Shown here: positions 34,542 through 43,225 of the stretch, piece after piece | How the letters are laid out: each line of letters begins with the position of its first letter | How positions within the stretch are numbered: the first letter of the stretch is position 1 | Origin: Pseudomonadales bacterium | GTDB lineage: Bacteria; Pseudomonadota; Gammaproteobacteria; Pseudomonadales; Azotimanducaceae | Assembly: GCA_022822135.1 (NCBI GenBank) | Contig: JAJECH010000047.1 | Location: forward strand, 1 to 55,122 | Reading direction: 5' to 3' | Length of the DNA: 55,122 nucleotides | Made by a program: the position numbers and the translations under genes | Notes under the pieces: model-generated | Seen by the model: only the letters and a program-made list of their open reading frames with translations | What the model was told of the DNA's origin: nothing | Databases searched by the model: none

Positions 34542-37042
34542 ATCTACGTCTCATTCTCAACTTCATCCTCAGTGACTGGCGGTCGGGCGAGCTGCATTTG
34601 CTTCTGATCGCGCTAGCGATCGCCGTTGGAACGGTGTCGTCGATCACACTCACGGTCGATCGACTGCAGAAAGCCATGACGAAAGAAGCGTCAGTATTCC
34701 TTGGTGCGGATCGGAGTATCAACTCGCGTAAGGCGATCCCTGACGCTTTCGTACAGGAAGCGGTGAACCGAGGCATCACCACCAGTTCGGTCGTTGCGTT
34801 CAACTCGATGGTACTCTCCAGTAGCGACAACACCAAGTCGCACCTTGCCAGTGTCAAAGCTGTTGAAGGGAATTACCCCCTTCGAGGTAAGTTGCGCGTC
34901 GCCGAAGAACCTTTCGGTGCCACGACAGAAACGACCGAAATTCCGAAACCGGGCGAGATATGGATGAACTCTCGATTGCTTTACATACTCGATGTGGAGC
35001 TAGGGGACGAAGTCGAGGTCGGATATGCAACACTCACGCTCACCGGGATCATCGAATCTGAACCTGACCGCGGTTTCAGCATGCTCGATCTGTCCCCTCG
35101 AGTGCTCATGCGCGCTGAAGATATCGAAGCCACGCAAGTCATTCAACCCGGCAGTCAGATTGATTATCGATTGCTACTGGTCGGAGACGACGCGACGTTT
35201 CGTGGACTCTATCAAGCTCTTGAAGCCGATCTGGAAGGTTATCGATGGCGAAACGTCAAGGACTCCGACGCCCGTATTGGGCGTGCGCTTGAACGTGCTG
35301 AGAGTTTCTTCCTGATCGGCGGCTCCATGGCTGTGTTGCTAGCCGGGGTGGCAATCGCGCTGAGTGCGAATCGATATGCCCGTCGTCATTTCGATCACGT
35401 TGGCATTCTCAAGACGTTGGGCGCAAGACCACGCGCAGTGTTATGGGGTTGTTTGGGTTTGTTAATCCTCATTGGTGTGATCGGTATTGCGGTTGGACTT
35501 TTTGCGGGGGCGACGATTCATTTCGGCTTGGTTTGGTACCTAACGGAGCGAGTTCTCACAAATGTAGCGGAAATCCCGCCTGCAAGCATCGCGCCGATTC
35601 TCACTGGAATCGTTACCGGGTTTATTTGTCTATTTGCGTTCGCGCTACCGCCGTTCCTGGACCTGATCAGCGTTTCACCATTGCACGTGATCCGGCGTGA
35701 TTTCAGGCGCGCAGGCGTGTCTTCGCTCATAACGTACACCTGTGCGATCACGGGAATACTGGGTCTTTTGATCTGGTATAGCGGGAGCTGGTCATTCACA
35801 CTTTGGCTCCTACTCGGCATCGTCGCGGTCACGCTCATCTTTGGTACGGCAGCGATCGTATTGTTGCGAGGAGGTCGTCTCCTCGGTATGCAGGCAGGCA
35901 GTGTATGGCGACTTGCACTTAGTGGGCTGCAGCGACGAAACGTCGAGAACACCGGTCAAATCATCGTGTTCAGTCTGGTCATCATGTTGTTGATGATTTT
36001 GTACCTCGTGCGGACGTCACTTGTTGAAGAATGGCAAGAGCAACTACCCGCCGATACGCCCAATCACGTCCTATTCAACATTTCGGCAGCACAACGCGAT
36101 GACGTCGAACAATTCATCGAAAAATACGCCACGGAGGGGGATCTTGCGGCGTTTTACGATGGACGTGTGGTGGCTTTAAACGGGACCCCGGTAAGAGAGT
36201 ACCAGCGATCTCGGTCAAACGTGGCCGGGCCGCGACTTTCGTCTGGTCGTCAGCTGACTTGGTCAGATGAAGTACCTGCCAACAATGAAGTAGTTGATGG
36301 CGAATGGTGGTCGCCAGGAACGGAGGAATTGCTGGTGTCGGTTGAGCGAGACTATGCGCTTACCTGGGGACTCAACATCGATGATATTTTGTCGTTCCGA
36401 ATTCAAGGCCAGGTTTTAGATGTAAGAATCGCAAATTTGAGAGCACTCGAATGGAATGAGAACGCTCAGTTCAATTTCTTCTTCGTTTTTCCGCCTAGAG
36501 TGTTTGCCGATATACCGTCGAGCTATCGCGCAATGATCTACGTTCCAGATGAACATCGTGCGGAGCTCAGTCAATTAATCGCGCGCAACCCGACAATGAC
36601 CGTCATTGATGTGGATTCGATCATTAAGCAAGTTCAATCAGTTATTGATCGAGTGACGATGGCAGTTGAATGGATATTGATTTTGGTATTGACCTCTGGG
36701 GCGCTTGTCCTACTGGCTTCGATCCAAGCCAGCCGTGATAGTCGAATCAAAGAACATGCTTTGCTGAGGTCGATGGGCGGTACGAAAAAACTCATTCTGG
36801 GATCACTAACCGCAGAGTTTTTGTTACTAGGCTTAATGGCGGGTCTTGTTGCGATTGTCGGTGCGGAACTGTCACTCTATTTGATCGAAAAGGAACTGTT
36901 GGAGTTTGAATATGCGACCCGACCAGAGATCTGGGTTGCAGGATTTCTACTTGGTGGTGGGATCGTCGCGAGTGTTGGATACCTTTCCACCCGTAAGTTG
37001 GTTCGACTTCCGCCAGTCACCATCCTTCGCGACGCTGGTTGA
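34538..37042 (+). CDS. ybbP: ABC transporter permease YbbP (FtsX-like, ten-helix type)
   Basis: 834 residues with the double FtsX layout: an N-terminal helix (~20-40), a periplasmic domain, a helix cluster at ~255-420 (including [20 protein letters not shown], a cytoplasmic coupling loop), further central helices, a second periplasmic domain (~490-690) and a C-terminal FtsX domain with [17 protein letters not shown]. It ends [11 protein letters not shown]. It is the partner of YbbA and overlaps it by 4 bp. It probably acts by mechanotransmission from the inner membrane to a periplasmic or lipid substrate. Length is near that of E. coli YbbP. Confidence 0.93.
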   Translation: MNLRLILNFILSDWRSGELHLLLIALAIAVGTVSSITLTVDRLQKAMTKEASVFLGADRSINSRKAIPDAFVQEAVNRGITTSSVVAFNSMVLSSSDNTKSHLASVKAVEGNYPLRGKLRVAEEPFGATTETTEIPKPGEIWMNSRLLYILDVELGDEVEVGYATLTLTGIIESEPDRGFSMLDLSPRVLMRAEDIEATQVIQPGSQIDYRLLLVGDDATFRGLYQALEADLEGYRWRNVKDSDARIGRALERAESFFLIGGSMAVLLAGVAIALSANRYARRHFDHVGILKTLGARPRAVLWGCLGLLILIGVIGIAVGLFAGATIHFGLVWYLTERVLTNVAEIPPASIAPILTGIVTGFICLFAFALPPFLDLISVSPLHVIRRDFRRAGVSSLITYTCAITGILGLLIWYSGSWSFTLWLLLGIVAVTLIFGTAAIVLLRGGRLLGMQAGSVWRLALSGLQRRNVENTGQIIVFSLVIMLLMILYLVRTSLVEEWQEQLPADTPNHVLFNISAAQRDDVEQFIEKYATEGDLAAFYDGRVVALNGTPVREYQRSRSNVAGPRLSSGRQLTWSDEVPANNEVVDGEWWSPGTEELLVSVERDYALTWGLNIDDILSFRIQGQVLDVRIANLRALEWNENAQFNFFFVFPPRVFADIPSSYRAMIYVPDEHRAELSQLIARNPTMTVIDVDSIIKQVQSVIDRVTMAVEWILILVLTSGALVLLASIQASRDSRIKEHALLRSMGGTKKLILGSLTAEFLLLGLMAGLVAIVGAELSLYLIEKELLEFEYATRPEIWVAGFLLGGGIVASVGYLSTRKLVRLPPVTILRDAG

Positions 37043-37065
37043 ATCGATCAGAGATCAGAGCAGAA

Positions 37066-37908
37066 ATGTCATCGACAATCACCCAAATTCGAAAACACGA
37101 GATCGACCGCAACAAGCTACGGAAGAAACTGCGGCGACTCGTTGGGCGAGCAATCGGCGACTATCAAATGATTGGGCAGGGCGATCGTGTCATGGTCTGC
37201 CTCTCTGGCGGTAAAGACTCGTACACCATGTTGGAAGTGCTGCAATCACTGCAACGAAACGCGCCGATCGAGTTTTCGATTTTTGCCGTGAATGTAGATC
37301 AGAAACAGCCAGGATTTCCACCGGATGTTCTGCCAGCGTATGCGGCGGCTCAAGGGGTGGAGTTTCACGCAATCGAGGAAGACACCTATTCGATCGTCAA
37401 AGAGAAGACGCCGGAAGGAAAGACCTACTGTCCGATTTGCTCGCGCTTGAGAAGAGGGATTCTGTACTCAGCTGCGAAACGGCTTGGTGCGACAAAGATC
37501 GCACTAGGCCATCATCTTGACGATGTGGTGGAGACGCTTTTCCTGAACATGTTCCACGGCGGACGCATGAAAGCGATGCCACCTCGCCTCTTGTCCGACG
37601 ATGGTCTCCATCATGTCATACGACCCCTTTATTACGTTCGTGAGAAAGACATCGCGCGATACTCGATCGCAGAAGATCACCCGATCATCCCATGCGATCT
37701 TTGTGGATCTCAGGCGAATCTACAACGTCAGGTCATCAAGTCCATGTTGCAAGCGTGGGAAGCCGTCCAACCAGGTCGAGTCGAGAATATCGCTCGGGCG
37801 ATTCGAACGGTCGTACCTTCACATTTGGGAGACTCGGAGCTGTTCGATTTCAGTGGACTTGAGGAGTCTGTAGATCTAGAGCCCATTCGACAGCGCCTGG
37901 TCTCGTGA
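37066..37908 (+). CDS. ttcA: tRNA 2-thiocytidine synthetase TtcA
   Basis: About 280 residues. It thiolates C32 of some tRNAs using ATP and a [4Fe-4S] cluster. PP-loop [11 protein letters not shown] (~55-65), first Cys pair [10 protein letters not shown] and third Cys in [12 protein letters not shown] are present, with the [10 protein letters not shown] motif between them. The ATG at 37066 is preferred; an in-frame TTG at 37039 would overlap ybbP by 4 bp and add nine residues, which is also possible given the overlap habit here. yheU follows after 35 bp. Confidence 0.95.
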   Translation: MSSTITQIRKHEIDRNKLRKKLRRLVGRAIGDYQMIGQGDRVMVCLSGGKDSYTMLEVLQSLQRNAPIEFSIFAVNVDQKQPGFPPDVLPAYAAAQGVEFHAIEEDTYSIVKEKTPEGKTYCPICSRLRRGILYSAAKRLGATKIALGHHLDDVVETLFLNMFHGGRMKAMPPRLLSDDGLHHVIRPLYYVREKDIARYSIAEDHPIIPCDLCGSQANLQRQVIKSMLQAWEAVQPGRVENIARAIRTVVPSHLGDSELFDFSGLEESVDLEPIRQRLVS

Positions 37909-37943
37909 ATGAGCTTGCGACGTTAACAAAAATGGCAATTTAG

Positions 37944-38174
37944 GTGAAGGTCTCGCACAAGCTTCTGTCGCCGGATGCATTGGATTCGTTACTCGACGAG
38001 TTCATTACGCGTGATAGCGTAGTATGGGACGGGACATTGGCTCAAAAACGTAAGCGCGTGCTTGATGCACTCGAAAAAGGTCGAGCGTTTATCGTATTTG
38101 ATGAAGACACCAATTCGACTCACATACTCACGGCCGATGAGTTTGCATCTAGCCAAACTCAAGCAGGAAAGTGA
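37944..38174 (+). CDS. YheU-family protein (UPF0270)
   Basis: 76 residues, GTG start. The pattern LSPDALDSLLDEFITRDS ... LAQKRKRVLDALEKGRAFIVFDEDT is that of the gammaproteobacterial UPF0270/YheU family. Function is unknown. Its stop overlaps the GTG start of ccmA (GTGA), so it is translated just ahead of the cytochrome c maturation genes. Confidence 0.88.
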   Translation: MKVSHKLLSPDALDSLLDEFITRDSVVWDGTLAQKRKRVLDALEKGRAFIVFDEDTNSTHILTADEFASSQTQAGK

Positions 38175-38797
38175 TCGTTAGCCACGATAAATTGACGGAG
38201 ACTAACGCCCAGACGCTACTGACAGTGTCCGGGCTTCTGGTAGAAGTCGGGGAGCGAGCATTGCTTACCGACTTCGATCTAAAGGTCGAACCCGGCGCGT
38301 TGATCGAGATTAACGGTCCAAACGGCAGCGGTAAGACGACGCTCTTGAGATACTTAGCCGGCGTTCGTCGTGCGCACAAAGGCACCGTCGACTATCTGGG
38401 TCATTCCTTAGCGTATATCGGTCAGAAATCCGGATTGAATTCGTCCATGACCGTGTTCGAAAATCTAACATGGATCAGCCAAAACGCCGATCAGGAAATC
38501 ACGGAGCCGGACCTCTTAGATGCATTGGCAGAACTTGGTCTCAAAGCACGTCGCAATACGCCGGTAGGAGCGTTGTCGGCCGGGCAAGCCAGACGTTGTG
38601 GACTTGCGAGCTTGCGGGTTTTCGACGCGAAGGTCTGGTTACTTGATGAACCACTTACGTCGCTGGATGCTTCAGCAAGTGATTGGCTTAAAGACTCGAT
38701 CACTGCTCATCGAGCTGAAAACGGCGCTGCTGTCGTTGCAACGCATACCTCTCTTGGATTGCCTGATACTGTAACGATCGATCTCGACTTGCCATGA
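38171..38797 (+). CDS. ccmA: Haem exporter ATP-binding protein CcmA
   Basis: 208 residues. ATPase of the CcmABCD complex that releases holo-CcmE after haem loading. Walker A GPNGSGKTT (~47-55), signature variant LSAGQARRCGLASL (the ALSAGQ form typical of CcmA), Walker B VWLLDEPLTSLD. The GTG start overlaps the yheU stop; the 3' end overlaps ccmB by 4 bp. It begins the first half of a split ccm operon. Confidence 0.95.
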   Translation: MIVSHDKLTETNAQTLLTVSGLLVEVGERALLTDFDLKVEPGALIEINGPNGSGKTTLLRYLAGVRRAHKGTVDYLGHSLAYIGQKSGLNSSMTVFENLTWISQNADQEITEPDLLDALAELGLKARRNTPVGALSAGQARRCGLASLRVFDAKVWLLDEPLTSLDASASDWLKDSITAHRAENGAAVVATHTSLGLPDTVTIDLDLP

Positions 38798-39465
38798 GTG
38801 CCTTCTTGATCGCATTCAATCGTACGATTCGAATTGGTTGGCGACACCCTTTAGATAGCCTCAATCCTATGGCATTCTTCATCATCGTCACGTCTTTGAT
38901 TTCGATCACGGTCGAAGGCGGGTTTTCGGCGACAGAAAGTGCACTTGCAATCGCGATTCTTTGGGTGGTATTACTACTTTCGACGATGATGGCTTCCGGC
39001 AGCGCATATGCGCAAGACTATGAAGACGGCTCACTTGAGCAATTGATCGCTCAGAATCAGTCTTTGTACATTAGCGTGCAAGGGTCGGTAGCGGCACGCT
39101 GGTTTCTTAGTTCAGTTCCACTGCTGGCACTCGTGCCTCTAGGCGCATGGATGTTGAATCTTGATATGAGTGTGTGGGGGATGTTGTTCCTGACTCTAAT
39201 CCCAGGTTCGATCGTCTTCGCGCTGTTTGGTGTATTAGGTGCCACACTAACACTCGGTGTTGGAAGAAACGGCGTCCTGCTTGCATTACTGGTACTTCCT
39301 CTGTATGTGCCAGTGCTCTTGTTGGGCGTTGGTGCATGCCAGCGAAGTCTGGGTCAGGAACCATTCGAATTCGCGCTGATTGGCATATACGCTATCGCGG
39401 TGGCATCGATCACGTTTTTACCGTTCGCCATCGCGGCACTGTTGCGCGTGAGTCAGGAGTACTGA
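38794..39465 (+). CDS. ccmB: Haem exporter permease CcmB
   Basis: 223 residues, six membrane helices, in the inner membrane with CcmA and CcmC. Characteristic features are NRTIRIGWRHPLDSLNPMAFF at the start, SGSAYAQDYEDGSLEQLIAQ (~66-85) and the GATLTLGVGRNGVLLALLVLPLYVPVLLLGV region. It overlaps ccmA by 4 bp, and ccmC begins directly after its stop. Confidence 0.95.
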   Translation: MSAFLIAFNRTIRIGWRHPLDSLNPMAFFIIVTSLISITVEGGFSATESALAIAILWVVLLLSTMMASGSAYAQDYEDGSLEQLIAQNQSLYISVQGSVAARWFLSSVPLLALVPLGAWMLNLDMSVWGMLFLTLIPGSIVFALFGVLGATLTLGVGRNGVLLALLVLPLYVPVLLLGVGACQRSLGQEPFEFALIGIYAIAVASITFLPFAIAALLRVSQEY

Positions 39466-39466
39466 T

Positions 39467-40210
39467 ATGAATTGGTTCACTCGCACGTTTCACAAAATGG
39501 GATCGCCACCGTTCTTCTATCGCGGAGCAAAAAACTGGGTGAAGTGGCTCTACGTTATCGGTTTAGTTTCGCTACTCGTCGGTACGGTATGGGGTCTTGG
39601 CTTCACGCCCGCGGACCGCTTACAAGGAGATAGTTTTCGAATCATCTATCTTCATGTACCTACAGCCCATTTGTCTCAGTTGATCTACATTGCGATTGCT
39701 GTCGCAGGCTTCGTGTATCTAGTTTGGCGCATGAAGATGGCAGATGTGTTCATCGTGTCTGCGGTATGGTTGGGTGCGTGGCTTACGGCTTTCGCACTAT
39801 TTAGCGGTATCGTTTGGGGAATTCCGACCTGGGGCACCGGATGGGTTTGGGACGCACGTACGACGTCGGTTCTGGTGCAGCTGTTTCTATTTCTTGGTTT
39901 GATCGCGCTCCGAACGGCAATTCCTAATTCACAACGTGGTGCATTGGCAGTTGCGATACTTGCAATCGTTGGTGTAATCAACATACCGATCATCAAGTAC
40001 TCCGTCGACTGGTTTACGACGCTACATCAACCTGCGTCAATTCAGATTGGCAATCCGATTAGCATCGATGTTTCGATGCTCTGGCCTCTATTGGTGAACA
40101 CGATTGGCTTGTATTCACTCGCCGCAGGCGTCATCTTGTATTACATGCGTATTCACGTGCTTCGACGCGAGCGCGGTAGCGACTGGGTTCGCGACGTCTT
40201 GAGCAATTAA
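39467..40210 (+). CDS. ccmC: Haem-handling protein CcmC
   Basis: 247 residues, six membrane helices. It binds haem in the periplasm and passes it to CcmE. The tryptophan-rich loop WGIPTWGTGWVWDARTT is intact, flanked by the haem-axial histidines in YLHVPTAHLSQ and TTLHQPAS. The ATG lies 2 bp after the ccmB stop. The C-terminus (HVLRRERGSDWVRD) is charged and cytoplasmic. Confidence 0.96.
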   Translation: MNWFTRTFHKMGSPPFFYRGAKNWVKWLYVIGLVSLLVGTVWGLGFTPADRLQGDSFRIIYLHVPTAHLSQLIYIAIAVAGFVYLVWRMKMADVFIVSAVWLGAWLTAFALFSGIVWGIPTWGTGWVWDARTTSVLVQLFLFLGLIALRTAIPNSQRGALAVAILAIVGVINIPIIKYSVDWFTTLHQPASIQIGNPISIDVSMLWPLLVNTIGLYSLAAGVILYYMRIHVLRRERGSDWVRDVLSN

Positions 40211-40227
40211 GGAGGATAGTGGAATTG

Positions 40228-40386
40228 ATGGAATGGCTCGAAATGGGCGGATACGCGACGTATGTTTGGCCTGTTTTCATTGTCGCCCTCGCGTTGGTGA
40301 TCGGAATCTCTGTCACGCCCAGTCTTCGTCATAAACGTGTAATCGAAGAGTTAAGGAACGAGCGAGAGCTCGCTGAAGAAGACTAA
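40228..40386 (+). CDS. ccmD: Haem exporter small protein CcmD
   Basis: 52 residues. One membrane segment (YATYVWPVFIVALALVIG) and a basic/acidic tail ending NERELAEED, as in CcmD, which helps CcmA-CcmB-CcmC release holo-CcmE. AAGGAGG lies at 40209-40215; GTG at 40219 and TTG at 40225 are in-frame alternatives. It is the last intact gene of the first ccm half. Its stop codon overlaps the stop of a broken PhyH gene on the other strand (CTAA). Its last 19 codons are duplicated 1756 bp further on. Confidence 0.9.
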   Translation: MEWLEMGGYATYVWPVFIVALALVIGISVTPSLRHKRVIEELRNERELAEED

Positions 40387-40493
40387 GTTTCGCTCTTTGC
40401 GATTTGGTCTTGTTCTTTTTGTTCCTTTAGCGCTGCTTGGCGATTCATGTGGATGCGTCGAGTCGGACTGAGACGATAGTCGACTTACTCGTC
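40330..40493. repeat. Direct repeat copy A: ccmD 3' end joined to a PhyH 3' end
   Basis: 164 bp that match 42086-42249 without indels at a constant offset of 1756. The ccmD side reads HKRVIEELRNERELAEED and the PhyH side (minus strand) reads DE-stop-VDYRLSPTRRIHMNRQ. Copy A has the intact ccmD and a dead PhyH tail. Confidence 0.85.
40383..40493 (-). pseudogene. Remnant: last 37 codons of a PhyH dioxygenase gene
   Basis: Reading the minus strand gives DE, a stop (TAA at 40487-40485), then VDYRLSPTRRIHMNRQAA and a basic tail to a TAG at 40385-40383. It is colinear over 37 codons with the end of the intact PhyH gene at 42139-43113, where the stop position is Glu. The rest of the gene is missing: a TnpB fragment starts ~50 bp further. 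It is a relic of a second ccmD-phyH junction. Confidence 0.85.
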
Positions 40494-40540
40494 AGTTCGA
40501 CATCCTCGCCGACCTAAAGGACATCTCTGCACTCGCCCCC

Positions 40541-40905
40541 CTAAGTTGGCAAGTTGGACGTGCTGAGTCCCGACTTCACCTTGACCAACGTTCCAGGTTG
40601 TGCCTTCGTACCCCGCGCGAATACCGACATATTTGCTACCTGCAAGTTCTCAACGCACTCGAACGTGTGGTCTTTCTGATCGTGGTCGAGCTCTTGTGGA
40701 GGTAGTTATGCCGGACACCGGTGATATGGGTGTGCGGACGGTGAACACGGCGTTTAGCGTTGTACCAATCGTTGCTTAACTTGATCGTGTGGCTCCGTGC
40801 TTGTTGCACTTTTCGTAGCACAGTCTCATGTTTTCGAAAACTGCTTGACGGTGCGTAGAACATACCATCGGAGAGGGTGGCGAAAGACAACCGTTTTACC
40901 CACAT
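40541..40905 (-). pseudogene. tnpB: TnpB (IS200/IS605 OrfB) internal fragment, frameshifted
   Basis: The minus strand reads RLSFATLSDGMFYAPSSSFR and SNDWYNAKRRVHRPHTHITG then VRHNYLHKSSTTI in one frame; after a shift near 40670 it continues ECVENLQVANMSVFARGTKA and LVKVKSGLSTSN until TAG at 40543-40541. These are core TnpB motifs: FATLSDG just after RuvC-I, YLHK-S-TTI, the VENLQV glutamate of RuvC-II, and KSGL. The RuvC-I Asp and everything from the zinc ribbon onward are missing. It cannot encode an active protein. It lies next to the PhyH remnant in the ccm island. Confidence 0.85.
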
Positions 40906-40957
40906 TAGGGAGTTGACCCGAAGTGACCCTCTCGTTGCTGAGGCACGTACCGGAAGA

Positions 40958-41077
40958 ATGAGAGCCATGGATTTCGTGCAAGGTGGCACATTCCTATTCC
41001 TCAGTTTCCTTCTCGGATCCTATATACAATTTATCAATTACGTATCAACCGTGCGAGAGAATCGGCGTTTTAGGTGA
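40958..41077 (+). CDS. Possible small membrane protein upstream of the Fic module
   Basis: 39 residues from ATG at 40958 (MRAMDFVQGG), with a hydrophobic stretch TFLFLSFLLGSYIQFINYV. Its stop overlaps the GTG of the next gene (GTGA), the same kind of coupling used by real genes here. No family was recognised, and the upstream part of the frame is antisense to the TnpB fragment, so only this short version is considered. Confidence 0.3.
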   Translation: MRAMDFVQGGTFLFLSFLLGSYIQFINYVSTVRENRRFR

Positions 41078-41277
41078 ATTCGAAAATTAATGACGGTCTA
41101 GATAACGAACAGCTGCTTGAGGCAATGCGAAAATCGCAGCCTTTGACCAAGGAGCAGAAACGCGAACAATTGGTTTCTTTTATCATGGGTGACATGAAGG
41201 ATTATCCGAAGACTGAGAAGGAACGTGAGCAAAGGCGTGATGAGATTCGCAAGCGGCTTGAAGAGAGCGCTTGGTGA
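41074..41277 (+). CDS. Probable antitoxin of the Fic module
   Basis: 67 residues, GTG start. The pattern LLEAMRKSQPLTKEQKREQL ... SFIMGDM resembles small proteins that precede Fic genes. The rest is highly charged and helical (EKEREQRRDEIRKRLEES). I do not see the classical inhibitory S/T-x-x-x-E-G/N motif of class I Fic antitoxins, so the mode of inhibition is open. It overlaps the Fic gene by 4 bp (GTGA). Confidence 0.6.
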   Translation: MNSKINDGLDNEQLLEAMRKSQPLTKEQKREQLVSFIMGDMKDYPKTEKEREQRRDEIRKRLEESAW

Positions 41278-41861
41278 ATCTGATTGATTTAGTAGAGAAC
41301 AACGAGCAACATCCAGTCTATCGAGAACTTGAAAGTTCAAATTTAGCGCGCCACTACGATTTTCTATTTTCGATCATAAATTCCGCTATTGGGATACAAC
41401 GGCCGTTCATTTCGACAGCAGTTGTTAAAGCACTGAATTTTCACGCGATCGTTGGGTTGTATGAGAGTGCGGGCAAGTATCGAGCCGGAGAGGTGCAAGT
41501 GGGTGGTTTCATGCCAGTCCCGCACTATAAGGTTGACTCGTTGATGAACGACTGTATCAACCAGATTAATTGGCAATGGCAAATCATGAACCCAATTGAT
41601 CTAGCAGCCTGGGCTCTATGGCGAATTAACTGGATTCATCCATTCGAAAACGGCAATGGACGAACCTCGAGAGCAGTGTGTTACTTCATTCTCTGTGTCA
41701 GGGCGGGAAACCTCTTGCCGGGTGAAAACGTATTGCCAGAGTTGTTACGCCGCGAACGAGACGAGTATGTTCGTGCGTTGAGACATGCCGATTCACATCA
41801 TGGAGATGTCACACCATTAACAAACCTATTAAATACGCTGCTAAACGAGCAACTTCCTTAG
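41274..41861 (+). CDS. Fic-domain protein (probable AMP-transferase toxin)
   Basis: 195 residues from the GTG at 41274. The complete Fic loop HPFENGNGRTSR lies at ~120-131, with the catalytic His and the phosphate-binding GNGR, followed by a hydrophobic helix. The upstream flap region includes GGFMPVPHYKVDSL (~76-89). Fic enzymes usually transfer AMP from ATP to hydroxyl groups on target proteins such as gyrase or topoisomerase IV. An intact motif and a coupled small upstream gene point to a toxin-antitoxin pair inside the ccm island. A TTG one codon earlier is an alternative start. Confidence 0.9.
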   Translation: MNLIDLVENNEQHPVYRELESSNLARHYDFLFSIINSAIGIQRPFISTAVVKALNFHAIVGLYESAGKYRAGEVQVGGFMPVPHYKVDSLMNDCINQINWQWQIMNPIDLAAWALWRINWIHPFENGNGRTSRAVCYFILCVRAGNLLPGENVLPELLRRERDEYVRALRHADSHHGDVTPLTNLLNTLLNEQLP

Positions 41862-41898
41862 TTACTCACCGACTCCAGCGACTCGGTACGTTACGAAA

Positions 41899-42060
41899 AT
41901 GCGACTTTGGCGCATTGTTCTAGCGATTGTCATTCTTGGATATGGTCTTATAACTCCGCAGTCAGGAACGCTGAGCGGTTGCGCGTCATTTCGTCTAGTC
42001 CCGACTTTCGAAACTCAATCCAGTATCGCGACGCTTCTGACCTCTCAACTCATTGATTAA
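41899..42060 (+). CDS. Possible small protein, 53 residues
   Basis: ATG at 41899; MRLWRIVLAIVILGYGLITP is a possible membrane anchor or signal, followed by a Ser/Thr-rich tail with one Cys. No ribosome site is obvious. It lies between the Fic gene and the ccmD tail remnant. The hydrophobic start might be mistaken for a second ccmD, but the sequence does not match CcmD. Weak call. Confidence 0.2.
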   Translation: MRLWRIVLAIVILGYGLITPQSGTLSGCASFRLVPTFETQSSIATLLTSQLID

Positions 42061-42085
42061 ATTGATCGTCTAAAGATGGTTGTGG

Positions 42086-42142
42086 TACAAACGCCTCATT
42101 AAGGAACTCAGAAACGAGAGGGACCTCGCGACTGAGGACTAG
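42086..42142 (+). pseudogene. ccmD: Remnant: last 19 codons of a second ccmD
   Basis: Reads YKRLIKELRNERDLATED then TAG, against HKRVIEELRNERELAEED and TAA at the true ccmD end. An in-frame TAA lies at 42071-42073 and no CcmD membrane helix precedes it. The stop overlaps the PhyH stop on the other strand, exactly as in copy A. Confidence 0.85.
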
Positions 42143-42249
42143 GCACTCTCCTTCGCGGATTCTGTCTGTCTCTCTTGTTCGGCTTTCGCAGATTGACGAC
42201 TCATATAGATTCGTCGAGTCGGACTGAGAAGATAGTCGATTTCCTCATC
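42086..42249. repeat. Direct repeat copy B: ccmD 3' end joined to a PhyH 3' end
   Basis: Second copy of the 164-bp block (see 40330-40493). The ccmD side survives only as its tail, while the PhyH side is the intact gene. No indels separate the two copies, and the run CGTCGAGTCGGACTGAGA is identical in both. Confidence 0.85.
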
Positions 42250-43113
42250 TAAGTAATTCGCGTTTGAATCGACAGTATGACCTTCGAGGGCATCTTCGCA
42301 ACCTTTCTGAAAATCCAATTTCCCGCGTACGGGAAGACGCCCGTCGGTAACAATCAAAGCGATCATGTGTCGGGGTCGATCAGACGGATTCGGAACGCCG
42401 CGATGCCAGAGTCTGGTATCACGGATCAGCACGTCGCCCACCTGCGTTTCGGGTTGAATGGGTGGTTCAATCGCCACGCGGTCGGCTTCGAGGTTTTTTG
42501 GTACTCTAGGACCACCTTCTGGCGGTCTCACAAGATGGGTTCCTGGCCATATTTGAATTGAACCGTTTTGCTTATTCATTGGACCGGCTGGGATATCAAC
42601 GACGACACTTGACGTTGGTGCGACAGGTTCGGGTGCAAGCGTTGCATGACGCCCGTCCATATGCAGCCCTTGTGTCGTGCTGCCGGGACAATTGGTGTTA
42701 CCGTTGTAAAACGTGAGTCTCGGCCGATTGTTGTACAACTGGTTGCAGATACGGTTTACGTAGTGATTCATCGCCACATCGGCGAACACGTACTCCGACG
42801 AGACCGGCGGACCTTGTTGGAGATGACCTCGTTCGCGCGGGTTGCCACCGATCGACTCACAGTAAGCGAGCAATTCCTCGGTATCGCGGTCCATGCGTTC
42901 GCGTAAGACTGCCAGTGGCTCTTTAGGCACCGCTTCCTTGATGATTACAAATCCATGTTCGTGGATGGACGATACGGCGGCTTCGGTTTCGGTTGCGTGA
43001 ACGCGATTCCTAGATGTCACGATGTGAGTTCTGGAGATGGAATGGAGAAGTCTACTGTCTAGAGGAAGAGCAACTGTTTTTTTAAGGCTTATATGGACTC
43101 GTCCACTATTCAA
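42139..43113 (-). CDS. PhyH-family Fe(II)/2-oxoglutarate dioxygenase
   Basis: 324 residues or fewer. Iron ligands His151, Asp153 (GLHMDGRH) and His237 (LWHRGVPN), with Arg248 (DRPRHMIAL) for 2-oxoglutarate. It also has the WPGTHLVRPPEGG loop typical of PhyH proteins. The first ~35 residues look unlike the family; GTG at 43020 would give a better N-terminus. Its C-terminal 37 codons are duplicated as a dead copy after ccmD. The gene is within the ccm island but was probably beside ccmD before the rearrangement, since both copies of the junction share it. The substrate is unknown. Confidence 0.87.
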   Translation of the reverse strand: MNSGRVHISLKKTVALPLDSRLLHSISRTHIVTSRNRVHATETEAAVSSIHEHGFVIIKEAVPKEPLAVLRERMDRDTEELLAYCESIGGNPRERGHLQQGPPVSSEYVFADVAMNHYVNRICNQLYNNRPRLTFYNGNTNCPGSTTQGLHMDGRHATLAPEPVAPTSSVVVDIPAGPMNKQNGSIQIWPGTHLVRPPEGGPRVPKNLEADRVAIEPPIQPETQVGDVLIRDTRLWHRGVPNPSDRPRHMIALIVTDGRLPVRGKLDFQKGCEDALEGHTVDSNANYLDEEIDYLLSPTRRIYMSRQSAKAEQERQTESAKESA

Positions 43114-43225
43114 TCCAGAATCTTCATGCTTCGCGGTGAAAATGTAAGTGGAGCCAACCGTAAGATCGACCTGCTCTCTGAGAGGAACTTGCAGGATTCA
43201 GATAGTCGTTGTTAGCACCGTGATC

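Noticed and set aside
40636-40989. Intact 117-residue protein
   Set aside because: Its middle is TnpB sequence in one frame, and the family match continues in another frame after a shift, so it is a pseudogene fragment.
41899-42060. Second complete ccmD before the remnant tail
   Set aside because: The hydrophobic start does not align with CcmD and is cut off from the tail by stop codons.
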